This document shows, one piece after another, positions 29,937 through 40,102 of a stretch of DNA of 64,000 nt. The notes under the pieces were generated by a model. That model was not told the DNA's origin and ran no database searches. It saw only the letters and a list, made by a program, of their open reading frames with translations. Origin of the DNA: Methanolobus bombayensis (lineage in GTDB: Archaea; Halobacteriota; Methanosarcinia; Methanosarcinales; Methanosarcinaceae). The position numbers and the translations under genes are program-made. The stretch covers positions 186,001 through 250,000 of the forward strand of contig NZ_JAGGKD010000003.1 of the NCBI RefSeq assembly GCF_017873415.1, given 5' to 3'. How positions within the stretch are numbered: the stretch's first letter is position 1; every line of letters starts with the position of its first letter.

Positions 29937-30565
29937 TGAAAAAACGAAAAGAAGTTATCACCCATCATCTTGTCTCAGATGATTCTGCATGGGCAGACTT
30001 GTTGCTATCAAAAACGGCACTTATTCTGGCCACCGTGATAATACTCATGGCGGTTTATACTTTTGCGGGCAGCTATTCAAGTCTTGTAAAAAAGGATGAA
30101 GTCGAGATAATAGCCGCGGACATTGCTTCAAATATAGATTCAATAGGCTCGGCACATTCTGATAGGTCGACCGCTTGCCTAGAATTGGATACTGAAAACT
30201 ATGAACTAAAATTAAGCAGACGAAACGACCTGAACATATCGATCAGCAGTGAGTACGTTTTCTGTACACTCAAAGATAACGGCCAGGATATTACAGCAGC
30301 CAGGCAGCTAAGTTACAGAACACTCACTCTGAATCCTCAGGACTTGTGCAATATACTCACAGGCAGCTTCGGTGCAGATGGAAACATCAACCAACCGATA
30401 AACTCAGAATTTTCATACACTGATGTAACTGACCTTCTTGCCAACAAGGGAAATGAAGAGCTCTATCTGAATACAAGTAAAGAGCTTTACATTAAGAGAA
30501 CAACGGTATTTGTTGCAGACGGAAGAGAGGTGAACGAGCTTGAATATGTCCTCGTTTACCAATGA
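29936..30565 (+). CDS. pilin-like membrane protein 2
   Basis: A 209-residue protein. The cytoplasmic N-terminus has 25 residues, followed by one membrane helix (about 28-50, TALILATVIILMAVYTFAG) and an outer domain with N-linked glycosylation sites and two separated cysteine pairs (TACLELD, YVFCTLKD, QDLCNIL). It begins on the last base of the previous stop. The next gene starts 20 nt inside its 3' end. No family is recognised beyond the cluster-level likeness to haloarchaeal pilin-like DUF proteins. Confidence 0.55.
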   Translation: MKKRKEVITHHLVSDDSAWADLLLSKTALILATVIILMAVYTFAGSYSSLVKKDEVEIIAADIASNIDSIGSAHSDRSTACLELDTENYELKLSRRNDLNISISSEYVFCTLKDNGQDITAARQLSYRTLTLNPQDLCNILTGSFGADGNINQPINSEFSYTDVTDLLANKGNEELYLNTSKELYIKRTTVFVADGREVNELEYVLVYQ

Positions 30566-31046
30566 TGAGAAAGCACTTCTTGAACCTAATAACGATATAA
30601 TAGCCACAACTCTTGTTGTCATTGGTTTTGTTGTATTTGCTGCTATTCTTTCAAAGACATTCATAGCATTCAACGACAATTCCCAGGCACTTGAAAACTA
30701 TGAACAGGCTGCCATGATAGCAAATGATATTGCATCATATCCTCCACTTCAGGGAAGCAGACAAGAGCTTGTTTCCGCACAGATGCTGGATACGCTGGCA
30801 GACCCTTCACAGAATTCACAATCAAATTACATATTCTTCCACAGATTTTCATCTAATCTTGAATTCTATGTCGAGGCACGAACAGATAATGGAAACTACC
30901 ACTGGACCATAAACAATGGAAACACCACATTAGGTGGTAGAGATGTAATAGCTGCATCTGTACCTGTTGTTATTGAACTTGGAAGTAATGCTCGCTGTGA
31001 ACCTGGAACACTAACTGTGAAAGTTATACAGAACAGATGGAACTGA
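30546..31046 (+). CDS. pilin-like membrane protein 3
   Basis: A 166-residue protein: a 20-residue cytoplasmic lead (MSSFTNDEKALLEPNND), a membrane helix (about 19-42, IIATTLVVIGFVVFAAILSKTF), then a helical spine (NSQALENYEQAAMIANDIAS) and a beta-rich outer domain, the classic pilin sequence of long N-terminal helix then head. I use the ATG at 30546 instead of the TTG two codons upstream. The start lies inside the previous gene, so translation is coupled. Function is inferred from layout only. Confidence 0.55.
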   Translation: MSSFTNDEKALLEPNNDIIATTLVVIGFVVFAAILSKTFIAFNDNSQALENYEQAAMIANDIASYPPLQGSRQELVSAQMLDTLADPSQNSQSNYIFFHRFSSNLEFYVEARTDNGNYHWTINNGNTTLGGRDVIAASVPVVIELGSNARCEPGTLTVKVIQNRWN

Positions 31047-31055
31047 GAATCAATC

Positions 31056-32264
31056 ATGAAAATCAAAAAACGGGAAGTTCAGGAAGATATGAAGATCATA
31101 GATGATGACAGGGGATTTTCTACCAGCATAGATGCAATTTTGTTTCTTATACTTGTATCCATATCTGCAGCAATCCTTTTTCCTTCCATTGCAGCAGATG
31201 AACAGTATCGTTCCGCATCCTATACGTCTGCACAGGACATAGATACAAAACTAATGAGCACGATCATGAGCAGTACTGTTCAGGATTTTGAATATACAGT
31301 TAAACCTGCAGAACTTACAGGGATTGAAGTTAATTTGTCGGAAGATTCCATAATCGAGAATGCTGAAAAAACTCTGTTTGCAAAAGAACAAAAACATAGA
31401 ACTTTTTCCGACCTTGTTGCTGAAGGACTGGTCCTGGGTTTGGTTATTGATCAGAATGGCACTGAAAAGCATCTCAACCCCATGACAAAGATGCAGAACA
31501 TTGAGACCGGAAAGGCAATAGAAGAACACCTTGAAAGAACCATAGGACAGAGATATAATTACAGGTTTGAAGCACACTGGCAACCCGTATCTGGATATAA
31601 CATTCAAAGTGATATTATTATAGGTGGAAATGCTCCGGAAAATGCCGTTAAGCAAAAAGTCAGAATATCACTGCCTGTGACGTACACAACTACTAAAAAT
31701 GACATATATGGACCAGTGAATGAAAGTAGTATATGTGCTGCTTTAAACTCATCTGACCCAGATAAAGAACTTCATGATATGTTCTATTCAAGTATTGTTA
31801 TAGCATCAGAAGGAGCTTCCGAGATTATCACGGAAATTGTATTCCCATATGAATACCTGTCATCATTAAATGGAACTGAAATATCCATAGATAGTGAGCA
31901 ACTTGCATGCATTGCAGGACCTGATAATGCAAATTACAGTAGTCCCGTCATCAAGGGTGCTCTCGGATGCATGAACTACACTGTAAAAGACCTGTATGGA
32001 CTTAATGTTGAAATGACACCTGAAGAACAAAGCATCGGTCTGGATATTGTGGATATGGTACATGATCTTATCAAAAAGAAAAATACTAAGCAGATATCAG
32101 AGCATATATTACACGTCCAGAATGATAATATCAACCGGACTGTTGCACAGATATGTAATGCATCAGACGGCAGTAACAGAATTGAACTTGCAAATACACA
32201 ACTTTCAAAGATATACAGAAATTCAAATTCCGGCGGTGCAGACGTAATTCTCATGATTTGGTGA
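31056..32264 (+). CDS. pilin-like membrane protein 4, large
   Basis: A 402-residue protein. After a charged lead ending DDDRGF the segment STSIDAILFLILVSISAAIL forms a membrane helix (about 22-44), and the rest is extracytoplasmic with many N-x-S/T sites and cysteines near residues 229, 289, 306 and 370. The RGF-STSIDAILF junction looks like an archaeal prepilin cleavage region, which is suggestive only. The start could also be the ATG at 31089 (AGGA just upstream). It closes the four-gene cluster, 9 nt after gene 3. Confidence 0.55.
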   Translation: MKIKKREVQEDMKIIDDDRGFSTSIDAILFLILVSISAAILFPSIAADEQYRSASYTSAQDIDTKLMSTIMSSTVQDFEYTVKPAELTGIEVNLSEDSIIENAEKTLFAKEQKHRTFSDLVAEGLVLGLVIDQNGTEKHLNPMTKMQNIETGKAIEEHLERTIGQRYNYRFEAHWQPVSGYNIQSDIIIGGNAPENAVKQKVRISLPVTYTTTKNDIYGPVNESSICAALNSSDPDKELHDMFYSSIVIASEGASEIITEIVFPYEYLSSLNGTEISIDSEQLACIAGPDNANYSSPVIKGALGCMNYTVKDLYGLNVEMTPEEQSIGLDIVDMVHDLIKKKNTKQISEHILHVQNDNINRTVAQICNASDGSNRIELANTQLSKIYRNSNSGGADVILMIW

Positions 32265-32494
32265 GAGAGTTAAATTCATGAAAATCGCTATTCAATCAAT
32301 CATAACATATATATGAGATGATGCTCTTCATAAGTAGCACTTCGCCAATCACAGTAATATTTTATCGGACCAACTCCCAAGTTCAAGAGTTCGATAAGGA
32401 TCAAAACATCTAAACTATATTGGATTCTATCTAAATTCAATATAGAATATTAAATCAAATCAAAAATCGAATTATAATTATCAGGAGGATGCTA

Positions 32495-32953
32495 ATGGCA
32501 AAAATGCACACCCGTAGGAAAGGAAGTGCCGGACCTACAAAACCACTTCGTACAGAAACACCTTCATGGTCAACAATGACCGGAGATGAAGTAACCGAGG
32601 TAGTTGCTGATCTCTGGAAGCAGGGCATAAGCACAAGCGAGATAGGAATGATCCTCAGGGACAAGTATGGTGTACCTGACGTCAAGGTGGCAACCGGAAA
32701 GAAGATCACAAAAATCCTTAAGGAAAATGGTGAGAGTTTCGCTGTACCAGAAGATCTCTACAATCTTATTGTAAAAGCAATCGGCATGAGAAAACACATG
32801 GGCTACAACCACAAGGATGTACACAACAAACGTTCTCTCCAGAATGTTGAATCAAAAATCAGAAGATTGGTTAAATATTACCAGTCCACAAAGGTCCTTC
32901 CAGCTGACTGGAAATACAAACCAGAAACAGCTGAGATGCTGATTACCAGATAA
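32495..32953 (+). CDS. rps15: 30S ribosomal protein S15 (uS15)
   Basis: Small-subunit ribosomal protein of 152 residues, archaeal length with the extended N-terminus. It starts [19 protein letters not shown] and has the conserved [15 protein letters not shown] and [17 protein letters not shown] segments. The start at 32495 is set by GGAGG at 32484-32488; the in-frame ATG at 32489 directly abuts that site. A hairpin with T-rich tract follows. The 230 bp upstream of the start hold no gene I can support. Confidence 0.97.
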   Translation: MAKMHTRRKGSAGPTKPLRTETPSWSTMTGDEVTEVVADLWKQGISTSEIGMILRDKYGVPDVKVATGKKITKILKENGESFAVPEDLYNLIVKAIGMRKHMGYNHKDVHNKRSLQNVESKIRRLVKYYQSTKVLPADWKYKPETAEMLITR

Positions 32954-32979
32954 GCACATTTTAGATTGTTCAAAAACTT

Positions 32980-33017
32980 GTTTGGCCAGCTGGTCAAACA
33001 CAACTTTTCTCTTTTTA
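32980..33017 (+). terminator. hairpin and T-rich tract after rps15
   Basis: GTTTGGCCAG and CTGGTCAAAC (32980-32999) pair with one G-U to give a nearly continuous stem, followed by CTTTTCTCTTTTTAAAA. This is a plausible terminator for rps15. Confidence 0.5.
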
Positions 33018-33139
33018 AAAATATAAGTTTTTTTAGCGGTAGCTGTATTAACACGGAGTAATTCTTAAATAGAAATCTATATTTATCTAAAACACTTATG
33101 AAGGTAACTTATAAATTGTTTTAAAGAGCATTATATGCC

Positions 33140-34357
33140 ATGAAAGCTGTCATACTTGCAGCCGGCGAAGGAAAACGATGCCGGCCCCTCACACTTACAA
33201 GATCAAAAGTAATGCTTCCGGTGGCAAATAAACCAATCCTTGAACATATCATAAATGCTCTTGTAAAGAATGATATAAAAGAGATTATTCTTGTTGTCGG
33301 TTATAAAAAAGAACGCATCATGGACTATTTTGAAGACGGAATAGATTTTGGTGTTAAAATTGAGTACGTGGAACAAAAAGCACAGATAGGAACAGCACAT
33401 GCAATTCTTCAGGCACGTGATCTGATAGGACAGGATGAGGAGAAGTTTGTTGTTGTAAATGGAGACAACATAATCGGACCTGATTCCATTGCAGATCTGA
33501 TAAGTGGTGAGGAAGGTGACGCCACATTGCTCACTTGTAAAAAAGACAATGTCAGTGGTTATGGAGTAATAGTTGCCAAAGGAAAGAAAGTTGTTGAGAT
33601 CATTGAAAAACCAAAGACACTTGTAAGTCACCTTATCAATACAGGTATTTACCTGTTCAAAAGTGATATTTTTAATATGATCGAAATGACAGCCATATCA
33701 ACAACTGGCGAATATGCAATTACAGATACTCTTCAAATGATGATCAATGATGGAAGGCCTGTGACAACAGCAGTGACTAATGCAGAGTGGCTTGATGCAG
33801 CTTATTCATGGAACCTGCTGGAAGCCAACACAATCGTTCTCGGAGACTTCGAAACTGACATTTCAAAATCAAGGATTGAAGATGGTGTCAGCATAAAAGG
33901 AGATGTTTCCATCGGTAGCAACACAACCATCAGATCGGGATCATACATTGTGGGACCCGTGATTATTGGTGATAACTGTGATATCGGACCAAATGTGGTT
34001 ATATTGCCTTCCACAAGTATTGGTAATAACGTGTCAATCGCTTCGTTCTCATATATCAAGAACAGTATCCTGATGAACGATATTCGTATAAATACTCATA
34101 ACAACATATCCAGCTCTGTGATAGGGAGCAATGTTTCAACAGGACCTAATTTCATTACTGAAGAAGGTGAGGAACTACATATAATTCTGGAAAATGAGCT
34201 TCATGAAGCTGAAAAACTTGGAACTGTCATTGGTGATGATACTGATATCGGTGGAAATGTGCTTGTTCATGCCGGAAAGATGGTTTCGTCGAACTGCCGT
34301 ATCAGCTCCGGAAAAACGATATCTGAAGATGTACCAACAAATGCACTGATAAAATAA
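33140..34357 (+). CDS. GlmU-like sugar-1-phosphate nucleotidyltransferase, diverged paralog
   Basis: A 405-residue two-domain protein. The N-terminal nucleotidyltransferase has ILAAGEGKRCRPLT and the KVMLP lysine motif; residues about 250-400 are hexapeptide repeats of a left-handed beta helix. Compared with the paralog at 37522 the C-terminal acetyl-CoA region is changed: where the paralog has [14 protein letters not shown], this one has STGPNFITEEGEELHI. It may have lost acetyltransferase activity and serve as a UTP- or dTTP-dependent sugar nucleotidyltransferase. It leads the glmS-glmM-glmU operon, 9 nt before glmS. Confidence 0.8.
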   Translation: MKAVILAAGEGKRCRPLTLTRSKVMLPVANKPILEHIINALVKNDIKEIILVVGYKKERIMDYFEDGIDFGVKIEYVEQKAQIGTAHAILQARDLIGQDEEKFVVVNGDNIIGPDSIADLISGEEGDATLLTCKKDNVSGYGVIVAKGKKVVEIIEKPKTLVSHLINTGIYLFKSDIFNMIEMTAISTTGEYAITDTLQMMINDGRPVTTAVTNAEWLDAAYSWNLLEANTIVLGDFETDISKSRIEDGVSIKGDVSIGSNTTIRSGSYIVGPVIIGDNCDIGPNVVILPSTSIGNNVSIASFSYIKNSILMNDIRINTHNNISSSVIGSNVSTGPNFITEEGEELHIILENELHEAEKLGTVIGDDTDIGGNVLVHAGKMVSSNCRISSGKTISEDVPTNALIK

Positions 34358-34366
34358 GGTGAGTAA

Positions 34367-36196
34367 ATGTGCGGAATAGTTGGCTATATTGGAAATGAAC
34401 AGGCTGCACCTGTATTGCTGGATTCACTCAAAATGCTGGAATACAGAGGTTATGATTCTGCCGGTGTAACTGTTTTTAATGAAAAACTTGAAACTTTCAA
34501 GATTGCAGGTCGAATAAATGACCTCGAGGGAGTAATCCCGGAAAACGTATCAGGAACTGTGGGAATCGGACACACCAGATGGGCCACTCACGGAAAACCG
34601 GAAACCAGAAATGCCCACCCTCACAATTCATCAGACATATCAGTAGTACACAACGGTATAATTGAAAATTACCTGGAACTCAAAGAAAGACTGATAGAAC
34701 AGGGATATGAATTCAATTCAGATACTGACACCGAGGTAATTGCACATCTTTTGCATTTCAACATGAGTTGTGATAGTGAAATGTGTCTTCTGGATGGTCT
34801 TACTAAAACCGTAAAGGAACTTGACGGATCATACGCCATTGCTGCTTTATGTAACAACGAACCGGGTTTAATAGCATTTGCAAGAAAGGATAGCCCTCTT
34901 GTAATAGGAATTGGAAATGGCAGCAACTATGCTGCATCTGATGTTACAGCTTTTTTGAAGCACACAAAAGAGGTTCTTTTCATAAATGATAATGAGGTCG
35001 GTCTTCTAAGACCTGATTCAATAGAGATCTATGACATTGAAGGAAACACAGTTTCAAGAGACACTGAAACAATAGAATGGGACCTTGAAGCGGCAGAAAA
35101 AGCAGGTTATGAACACTTCATGCTCAAAGAGATACACGAGCAGCCAACTTCAATACAGAACACATTTGCAGGCAAGCTTTCTGAACTCGAGGGAACTGTC
35201 ACGCTTGATGAGATATATCTTAAACCAGATGAAATAAAAAGACTCAGAAGAGCCACAATAATTGCCTGTGGAACTTCATGGAATGCCGGCATTCTTGGAA
35301 AATACCTGTTTGAAAAACTTGCAGGTCTGCATACGGATGTTGAAACTGCATCCGAGTTCAGATACAGTAATCCGGTTCTTTGCGGAGAGGAACTTACCAT
35401 TGCAATCACTCAATCCGGTGAAACTGCTGATACTCTTGCAGCAGTCAGGAGTTCAAGTTCATACGGGTGTCGTAGTATTGCAATTACAAACGTAGTTGGA
35501 AGCACAATTACAAGGGAATCGGACAGTGTGCTTTACACAAGAGCCGGACCTGAGATTGGTGTTGCTGCAACAAAAACATTCACAGCCCAGCTTATGGCAC
35601 TTTACATGCTTGCGATCAATCTTGGAAGGACACGAGGAGTTATCAGTGCCAACGAAGCAAAAGACCTGATAGTTGGAATTAAAAAGCTTCCAGGCCAGAT
35701 ACAGAAAGTACTCGGCAGGAAGAATGCAATTAACGAATGTGCCGTGCAGTTCGCTGACAAAAGAGATTACTTCTTCATCGGCCGTTACCTGAATTTCCCG
35801 GTAGCTCTGGAAGGTGCTCTGAAGCTTAAAGAAATATCATATATTCATGCTGAAGGTTACGCAGCAGGTGAACTCAAACATGGTCCACTGGCTTTAATCA
35901 CAGATGAGACCCCGGTTGTGGCAATAGCCACAAAAGGTCACACTTACGAGAAGATACTGAGCAATATCAAGGAAGTAAAGGCACGTAATGCAACAGTTAT
36001 TGCAGTGGCAGATGATGATGATACAGAAATTGAAAAGTATGTGGATGAAGTTATACGTGTGCCACCTGCACATGAACTACTGTCACCTGTACTTTCATCG
36101 GTAGCGCTGCAGTTGCTTTCATATTATACAGCACTTGCAAAAGACTGTTCCATTGACAAACCAAGGAACCTTGCAAAGAGTGTGACTGTAGAATAA
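34367..36196 (+). CDS. glmS: glutamine-fructose-6-phosphate aminotransferase
   Basis: Makes glucosamine-6-phosphate from fructose-6-phosphate and glutamine, the entry to UDP-GlcNAc. The 609-residue enzyme begins MCGIVGYIGNEQAAPV, so Cys2 becomes the N-terminal nucleophile after Met removal. HTRWATHGKP lies in the amidotransferase domain; two SIS domains follow (CGTSWNAG, TQSGETADT), ending KPRNLAKSVTVE as usual. AAGGTGAG sets the start. It sits between the first glmU-like gene and glmM. Confidence 0.97.
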   Translation: MCGIVGYIGNEQAAPVLLDSLKMLEYRGYDSAGVTVFNEKLETFKIAGRINDLEGVIPENVSGTVGIGHTRWATHGKPETRNAHPHNSSDISVVHNGIIENYLELKERLIEQGYEFNSDTDTEVIAHLLHFNMSCDSEMCLLDGLTKTVKELDGSYAIAALCNNEPGLIAFARKDSPLVIGIGNGSNYAASDVTAFLKHTKEVLFINDNEVGLLRPDSIEIYDIEGNTVSRDTETIEWDLEAAEKAGYEHFMLKEIHEQPTSIQNTFAGKLSELEGTVTLDEIYLKPDEIKRLRRATIIACGTSWNAGILGKYLFEKLAGLHTDVETASEFRYSNPVLCGEELTIAITQSGETADTLAAVRSSSSYGCRSIAITNVVGSTITRESDSVLYTRAGPEIGVAATKTFTAQLMALYMLAINLGRTRGVISANEAKDLIVGIKKLPGQIQKVLGRKNAINECAVQFADKRDYFFIGRYLNFPVALEGALKLKEISYIHAEGYAAGELKHGPLALITDETPVVAIATKGHTYEKILSNIKEVKARNATVIAVADDDDTEIEKYVDEVIRVPPAHELLSPVLSSVALQLLSYYTALAKDCSIDKPRNLAKSVTVE

Positions 36197-36223
36197 TCAT
36201 TTTATTTTTAGAGAGGATAGCAA

Positions 36224-37525
36224 ATGAAGTTATTTGGTTCTTCAGGTATCCGCGGACTTGCAAATGTGGAAGTTACCGTAGACCTGGCACTGAAAGTTGG
36301 AATGGCTCTTGGAAAATCAAAGAAGACTGCTGTTATAGGCAGAGACCCAAGGGTAGCAGGGGAAATGATAGAACTTGCAGTAATTTCCGGTCTGATGTCT
36401 GCAGGCTGTGATGTTGTGAGAGTTGGCCTTGTAACAACCCCAACACTTGCATACGCAGCGAGGAATTACGATTGCGGTGTAATGATCACTGCATCACATA
36501 ACCCTGCAACAGATGTCGGGATCAAACTCTGGAACCCTGATGGAATGGCGTTTGATTCAACCCAGCAGGAAGAGATTGAGAATATCATCGAGAAAGAGGA
36601 TTTTGTTTATGTTCCCTGGAATGAGGTTGGTGAGATCACTACATACGGAAATGCCGTAAGGGATCACATGGATATGATACTCAGCAATTCCACAGGTGCA
36701 CCAATACGTGTTGTAATTGATTGCGGAGGCGGTGCAGGTGGTACAATTACTCCATTCCTTTTACGCGAAATGGGGTGCGAAGTCATCACTCTTAATTCCC
36801 AGCTTGACGGTCATTTCCCTGCACGTAACCCCGAGCCAAAAGAGGATAATCTCTGGATGCTGAAAAAAGCAGTAAAGGAATTCGATGCAGCCCTTGGTAT
36901 TGCCCATGATGGTGATGCTGACAGGATGATGGCTGTTGATGAGAATGGTAACTTCCTTTCCGGTGATGAGATGCTTGCAATTTTTGCACGCTTTGAGTGT
37001 AAAGGCAACCCTAAGATAGTTGTTCCCGTTGACACATCAATGATAGTTGATGATTCCATGCCCGGTTCCACTGTTGTTCATACAAGGGTTGGAGACGTTT
37101 ATGTTGCCGAGGAAATGAAGAAACTCAAGGCTGATTTTGGAGGCGAACCTTCAGGAAGCTGGATTTTCCCCAGAATCTCCTACTGTCCTGATGGAATTTA
37201 TGCTGCAGCCCTGCTTGTTGATATTGTGAAGGAAAAGAAACTCTCAGAACTGCGGGATGAACTTCCGAAGTATCCGACACTCAGAAGTACGGTTGCATGT
37301 GACAATAATAAGAAGTCTGCTGTAATGAAGGCTGTCAGCTCTAAACTTGAAAGCATGGGTGAAGTTTCCAGCATAGATGGTATCAGGGTTGATATGGAAG
37401 GTGGCTGGGTCCTTGTCAGGCCATCGGGAACCGAGGCGAAGATAAGAGTTACTGCTGAAGCCAGACAGAATGTTGAAGAACTACATGCCAAAGTTGAGAA
37501 TATTGTAAAGGAGTGCCTCAAATGA
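36224..37525 (+). CDS. glmM: phosphoglucosamine mutase
   Basis: Converts glucosamine-6-phosphate to glucosamine-1-phosphate. The 433-residue protein has the phosphoserine loop TASHNP with S91, the metal loop DGDADRM and the sugar-binding GGEPSGSW motif. The C-terminal phosphate loop is [12 protein letters not shown]. Its place between glmS and a glmU-type gene supports glucosamine over glucose or mannose as substrate. The stop overlaps the next start (ATGA), showing translational coupling. Confidence 0.95.
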   Translation: MKLFGSSGIRGLANVEVTVDLALKVGMALGKSKKTAVIGRDPRVAGEMIELAVISGLMSAGCDVVRVGLVTTPTLAYAARNYDCGVMITASHNPATDVGIKLWNPDGMAFDSTQQEEIENIIEKEDFVYVPWNEVGEITTYGNAVRDHMDMILSNSTGAPIRVVIDCGGGAGGTITPFLLREMGCEVITLNSQLDGHFPARNPEPKEDNLWMLKKAVKEFDAALGIAHDGDADRMMAVDENGNFLSGDEMLAIFARFECKGNPKIVVPVDTSMIVDDSMPGSTVVHTRVGDVYVAEEMKKLKADFGGEPSGSWIFPRISYCPDGIYAAALLVDIVKEKKLSELRDELPKYPTLRSTVACDNNKKSAVMKAVSSKLESMGEVSSIDGIRVDMEGGWVLVRPSGTEAKIRVTAEARQNVEELHAKVENIVKECLK

Positions 37526-38730
37526 AAGTAGTAATTCTGGCTGCCGGTGAAGGCACACGTATGAGACCTTTAACAGTTTCAAAACCAAAAGTAATGCTTC
37601 CAATAGCAAACAAACCAATGATGGAGCATACCATTAACGCAGCAATCGATGCCGGCGTGAAGGAATTTCTGATTGTTACAGGTTACCGTGAGGATGCAAT
37701 TAAGGATTATTTCAAAGACGGCAGTCACCTTGGAATTAGTGTTGAGTACGTGCGTCAGGAAGAGCAGCTTGGAACTTCAAATGCCATTGGTTGTGCAAAA
37801 GACTTTGTGAAAGGTCACTTCATTGTGCTCAACGGAGACATGCTTGTCAGCACGGAACATATAGCTCATCTTGTATCAAGGCCAGAAGATGCGATTATCA
37901 GTGTCAAGAAAGTGGAAAATCCTTCCCAGTTCGGAGTTATTGAAACTGATGGGGAGAAAGTAACACGCATCATTGAGAAACCTAAAAACCCACCAACAAA
38001 CCTTGCAAATGCAGGGATATACCTTTTCCATGAAGCAATTTTCGATTACATTGCAAAAACAGGCAAATCATCAAGGGGAGAATATGAAATTACTGACTCT
38101 CTTCAAATGATGATTGATGATGGTCTCAATGTTGGTTATGAAGTTCTGGAAACCGAGTGGATCGACATTGGCAGACCATGGGATATTCTGGACGCAAACA
38201 AGGTTCTGCTCGAGAATATCGATAATAGCTGTGAAGGAACAATCGAACCCTATGCAACATTGCATGGTAATGTGAAGGTTGGAAAGAATTCCATTATTAG
38301 AAACGGCGCATACATCATGGGTCCGGTCATTATTGGTGATGACTGTGATATTGGCCCAAACTGCTTTATCAGACCTTCAACTGCAGTTGGTAATGGCGTA
38401 CGCATTGGAAATGCAGTTGAGATAAAAAACTGTGTAATAATGAATGGTACAAATATCGGTCACCTCAGTTATGTTGGTGACAGCGTCATAGGAACAAACT
38501 GTAATTTCGGTGCAGGTACAAAGGTTGCAAACCTCAGACACGACAATAAAAATGTGAAGTCTGTTGTCAAGGGCAAGATTGTGGATACCGGAAGAAGGAA
38601 ACTCGGTGTTATTATGGGCGATGATGTGCATACTGGCATCAATACCAGTATCAACATCGGTACTGTGATGGAAGCCGGAAGTTCAACCATGCCCGGCGAA
38701 GTTCTGATGTACAGAAGAAAAACTAATTAA
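37522..38730 (+). CDS. glmU: bifunctional GlmU-like: UDP-GlcNAc pyrophosphorylase / GlcN-1-P acetyltransferase
   Basis: A 402-residue protein carrying the last two steps to UDP-GlcNAc. The N-terminal domain has [14 protein letters not shown] and KVMLP. The C-terminal beta helix keeps [14 protein letters not shown] and [20 protein letters not shown], the acetyl-CoA/sugar region seen in archaeal ST0452-type enzymes. The start is the ATG at 37522, overlapping the glmM stop; the upstream open codons are not preferred. UDP-GlcNAc is used in archaea for N-glycans and surface polymers. Confidence 0.93.
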   Translation: MKVVILAAGEGTRMRPLTVSKPKVMLPIANKPMMEHTINAAIDAGVKEFLIVTGYREDAIKDYFKDGSHLGISVEYVRQEEQLGTSNAIGCAKDFVKGHFIVLNGDMLVSTEHIAHLVSRPEDAIISVKKVENPSQFGVIETDGEKVTRIIEKPKNPPTNLANAGIYLFHEAIFDYIAKTGKSSRGEYEITDSLQMMIDDGLNVGYEVLETEWIDIGRPWDILDANKVLLENIDNSCEGTIEPYATLHGNVKVGKNSIIRNGAYIMGPVIIGDDCDIGPNCFIRPSTAVGNGVRIGNAVEIKNCVIMNGTNIGHLSYVGDSVIGTNCNFGAGTKVANLRHDNKNVKSVVKGKIVDTGRRKLGVIMGDDVHTGINTSINIGTVMEAGSSTMPGEVLMYRRKTN

Positions 38731-38761
38731 GGCTCGCTTCTATCTTAATTCGGAGATTCGG

Positions 38762-40102
38762 ATGAACTTAAATATCGAGATGCAAAAACTCAAGGAACTG
38801 GCACGGGAAGCTGCAGATGTAATTGAGAAATACGAACATGTACGTGTAATTTCCCATAATGATGCCGACGGACTGACATCAGCCGGTATTATCTGCCAGG
38901 CTCTTTTAAGGCAGGACATCCGTTATCACACATCCATTGTTCCACGTCTCGATAAGTCTGTAGTTGAAATGGTAAAGGAAACCACAGCAGACGATGACCT
39001 TGTTATTTTCTGTGATATGGGCAGCGGCCAGTCAGACATAATCTCCGAAATCAAGCAGGATATCGTTGTACTTGACCACCACGTTCCCGTAGGTGAATCT
39101 CCTGCAAAGGTGCTGGTAAATCCGCATATTGTGGGAATTGACGGTGCAATGCACATATCCGGCTCAGGAGTTACTTTTTTTGTGGCAATGGAAATGGAAC
39201 CTGCAAATGTTGACCTTTCGGGACTTGCCATCGCAGGTGCTGTGGGTGACAAGCAGATTTTCAGCACCCTTAACGGCCATATTCTTGAGGAGGCTGTTAA
39301 TGCTGAAGTGGTTTCAGTAAGGAAAGGACTGAAAATTGGTGATGGAGATATTGCAAAGGTTCTTGAGTACACTCCAGAACCTTATCTTGACATAACCGGT
39401 GACAGTGAAAAGATAGCCCAGTTCCTGGATTTCCTTGGAATTGAAGGGAATATCGAAGACCTGAATCCTGACCAGACAAAAGCACTTACTTCCGCAATTG
39501 CACTAAAACTTGCAAAGAATGCAAGTCCTGAAGCTGTGGATGCTGCAATCGGTGATGTTTACATACTGAACAATGAGATTGTTTCCAATGTCTACGACCT
39601 TGTTGCAATTCTCAATACCTGTGGCAAGGCTGAAAAATATGGCATGGGACTTTCCATCTGCCTGAAGGATAAGACATATCTGGAAGAAGCAATGGAAATG
39701 GCAGTTGCTCACCAGAAGTCAATTGTTGAGAATGTCAAAAAAGGCATGGAACTCGTCAAAGAAGGCAACAGTATTGGTTACATGATAGGAGAAAACATGG
39801 AATCCACAGGTATGATTGCCAGCACTTTTGTCAGGTATGTGAATCCTCAGATGCCTTTTGTTGCAGTGAACCAGGTTGATGAGCTTGTAAAAGTTTCCGC
39901 AAGGGGCACCCGGGCACTTGTGGAGGAAGGACTTGATCTTTCATTTGCACTCCGCGAGGCTGCAAAGTCTGTTGGGGGAGAAGGCGGCGGACACAATGTG
40001 GCATCCGGTGCATCAATCCCACCGGGAACTGCCGATCAGTTCATTGCTAAAGTTGATGAGATAGTTGCAGAACAACTCCCAAAGCAGGAGTCGACTGAAT
40101 GA
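38762..40102 (+). CDS. archaeal DHH-family RecJ-like nuclease (GAN-like)
   Basis: A 446-residue DHH phosphoesterase. Motif I is SHNDADGLTS (D34, D36), motif II includes D85 in FCDMGSG, and the DHH motif proper is D105-H106-H107. The C-terminal DHHA1 domain has GEGGGHNVASGASIP. The architecture matches archaeal RecJ homologs that associate with GINS in the replicative helicase complex; whether this paralog binds GINS is not visible. pcc1 follows with an overlapping start, a pairing seen in other methanogens. Confidence 0.88.
   Translation: MNLNIEMQKLKELAREAADVIEKYEHVRVISHNDADGLTSAGIICQALLRQDIRYHTSIVPRLDKSVVEMVKETTADDDLVIFCDMGSGQSDIISEIKQDIVVLDHHVPVGESPAKVLVNPHIVGIDGAMHISGSGVTFFVAMEMEPANVDLSGLAIAGAVGDKQIFSTLNGHILEEAVNAEVVSVRKGLKIGDGDIAKVLEYTPEPYLDITGDSEKIAQFLDFLGIEGNIEDLNPDQTKALTSAIALKLAKNASPEAVDAAIGDVYILNNEIVSNVYDLVAILNTCGKAEKYGMGLSICLKDKTYLEEAMEMAVAHQKSIVENVKKGMELVKEGNSIGYMIGENMESTGMIASTFVRYVNPQMPFVAVNQVDELVKVSARGTRALVEEGLDLSFALREAAKSVGGEGGGHNVASGASIPPGTADQFIAKVDEIVAEQLPKQESTE

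Noticed and set aside
32265-32494. A box C/D RNA or tRNA-like element before rps15 (AGATGATG, GTTCAAGAGTTCG)
   Set aside because: No D box or acceptor/T-arm pairing accompanies these motifs.
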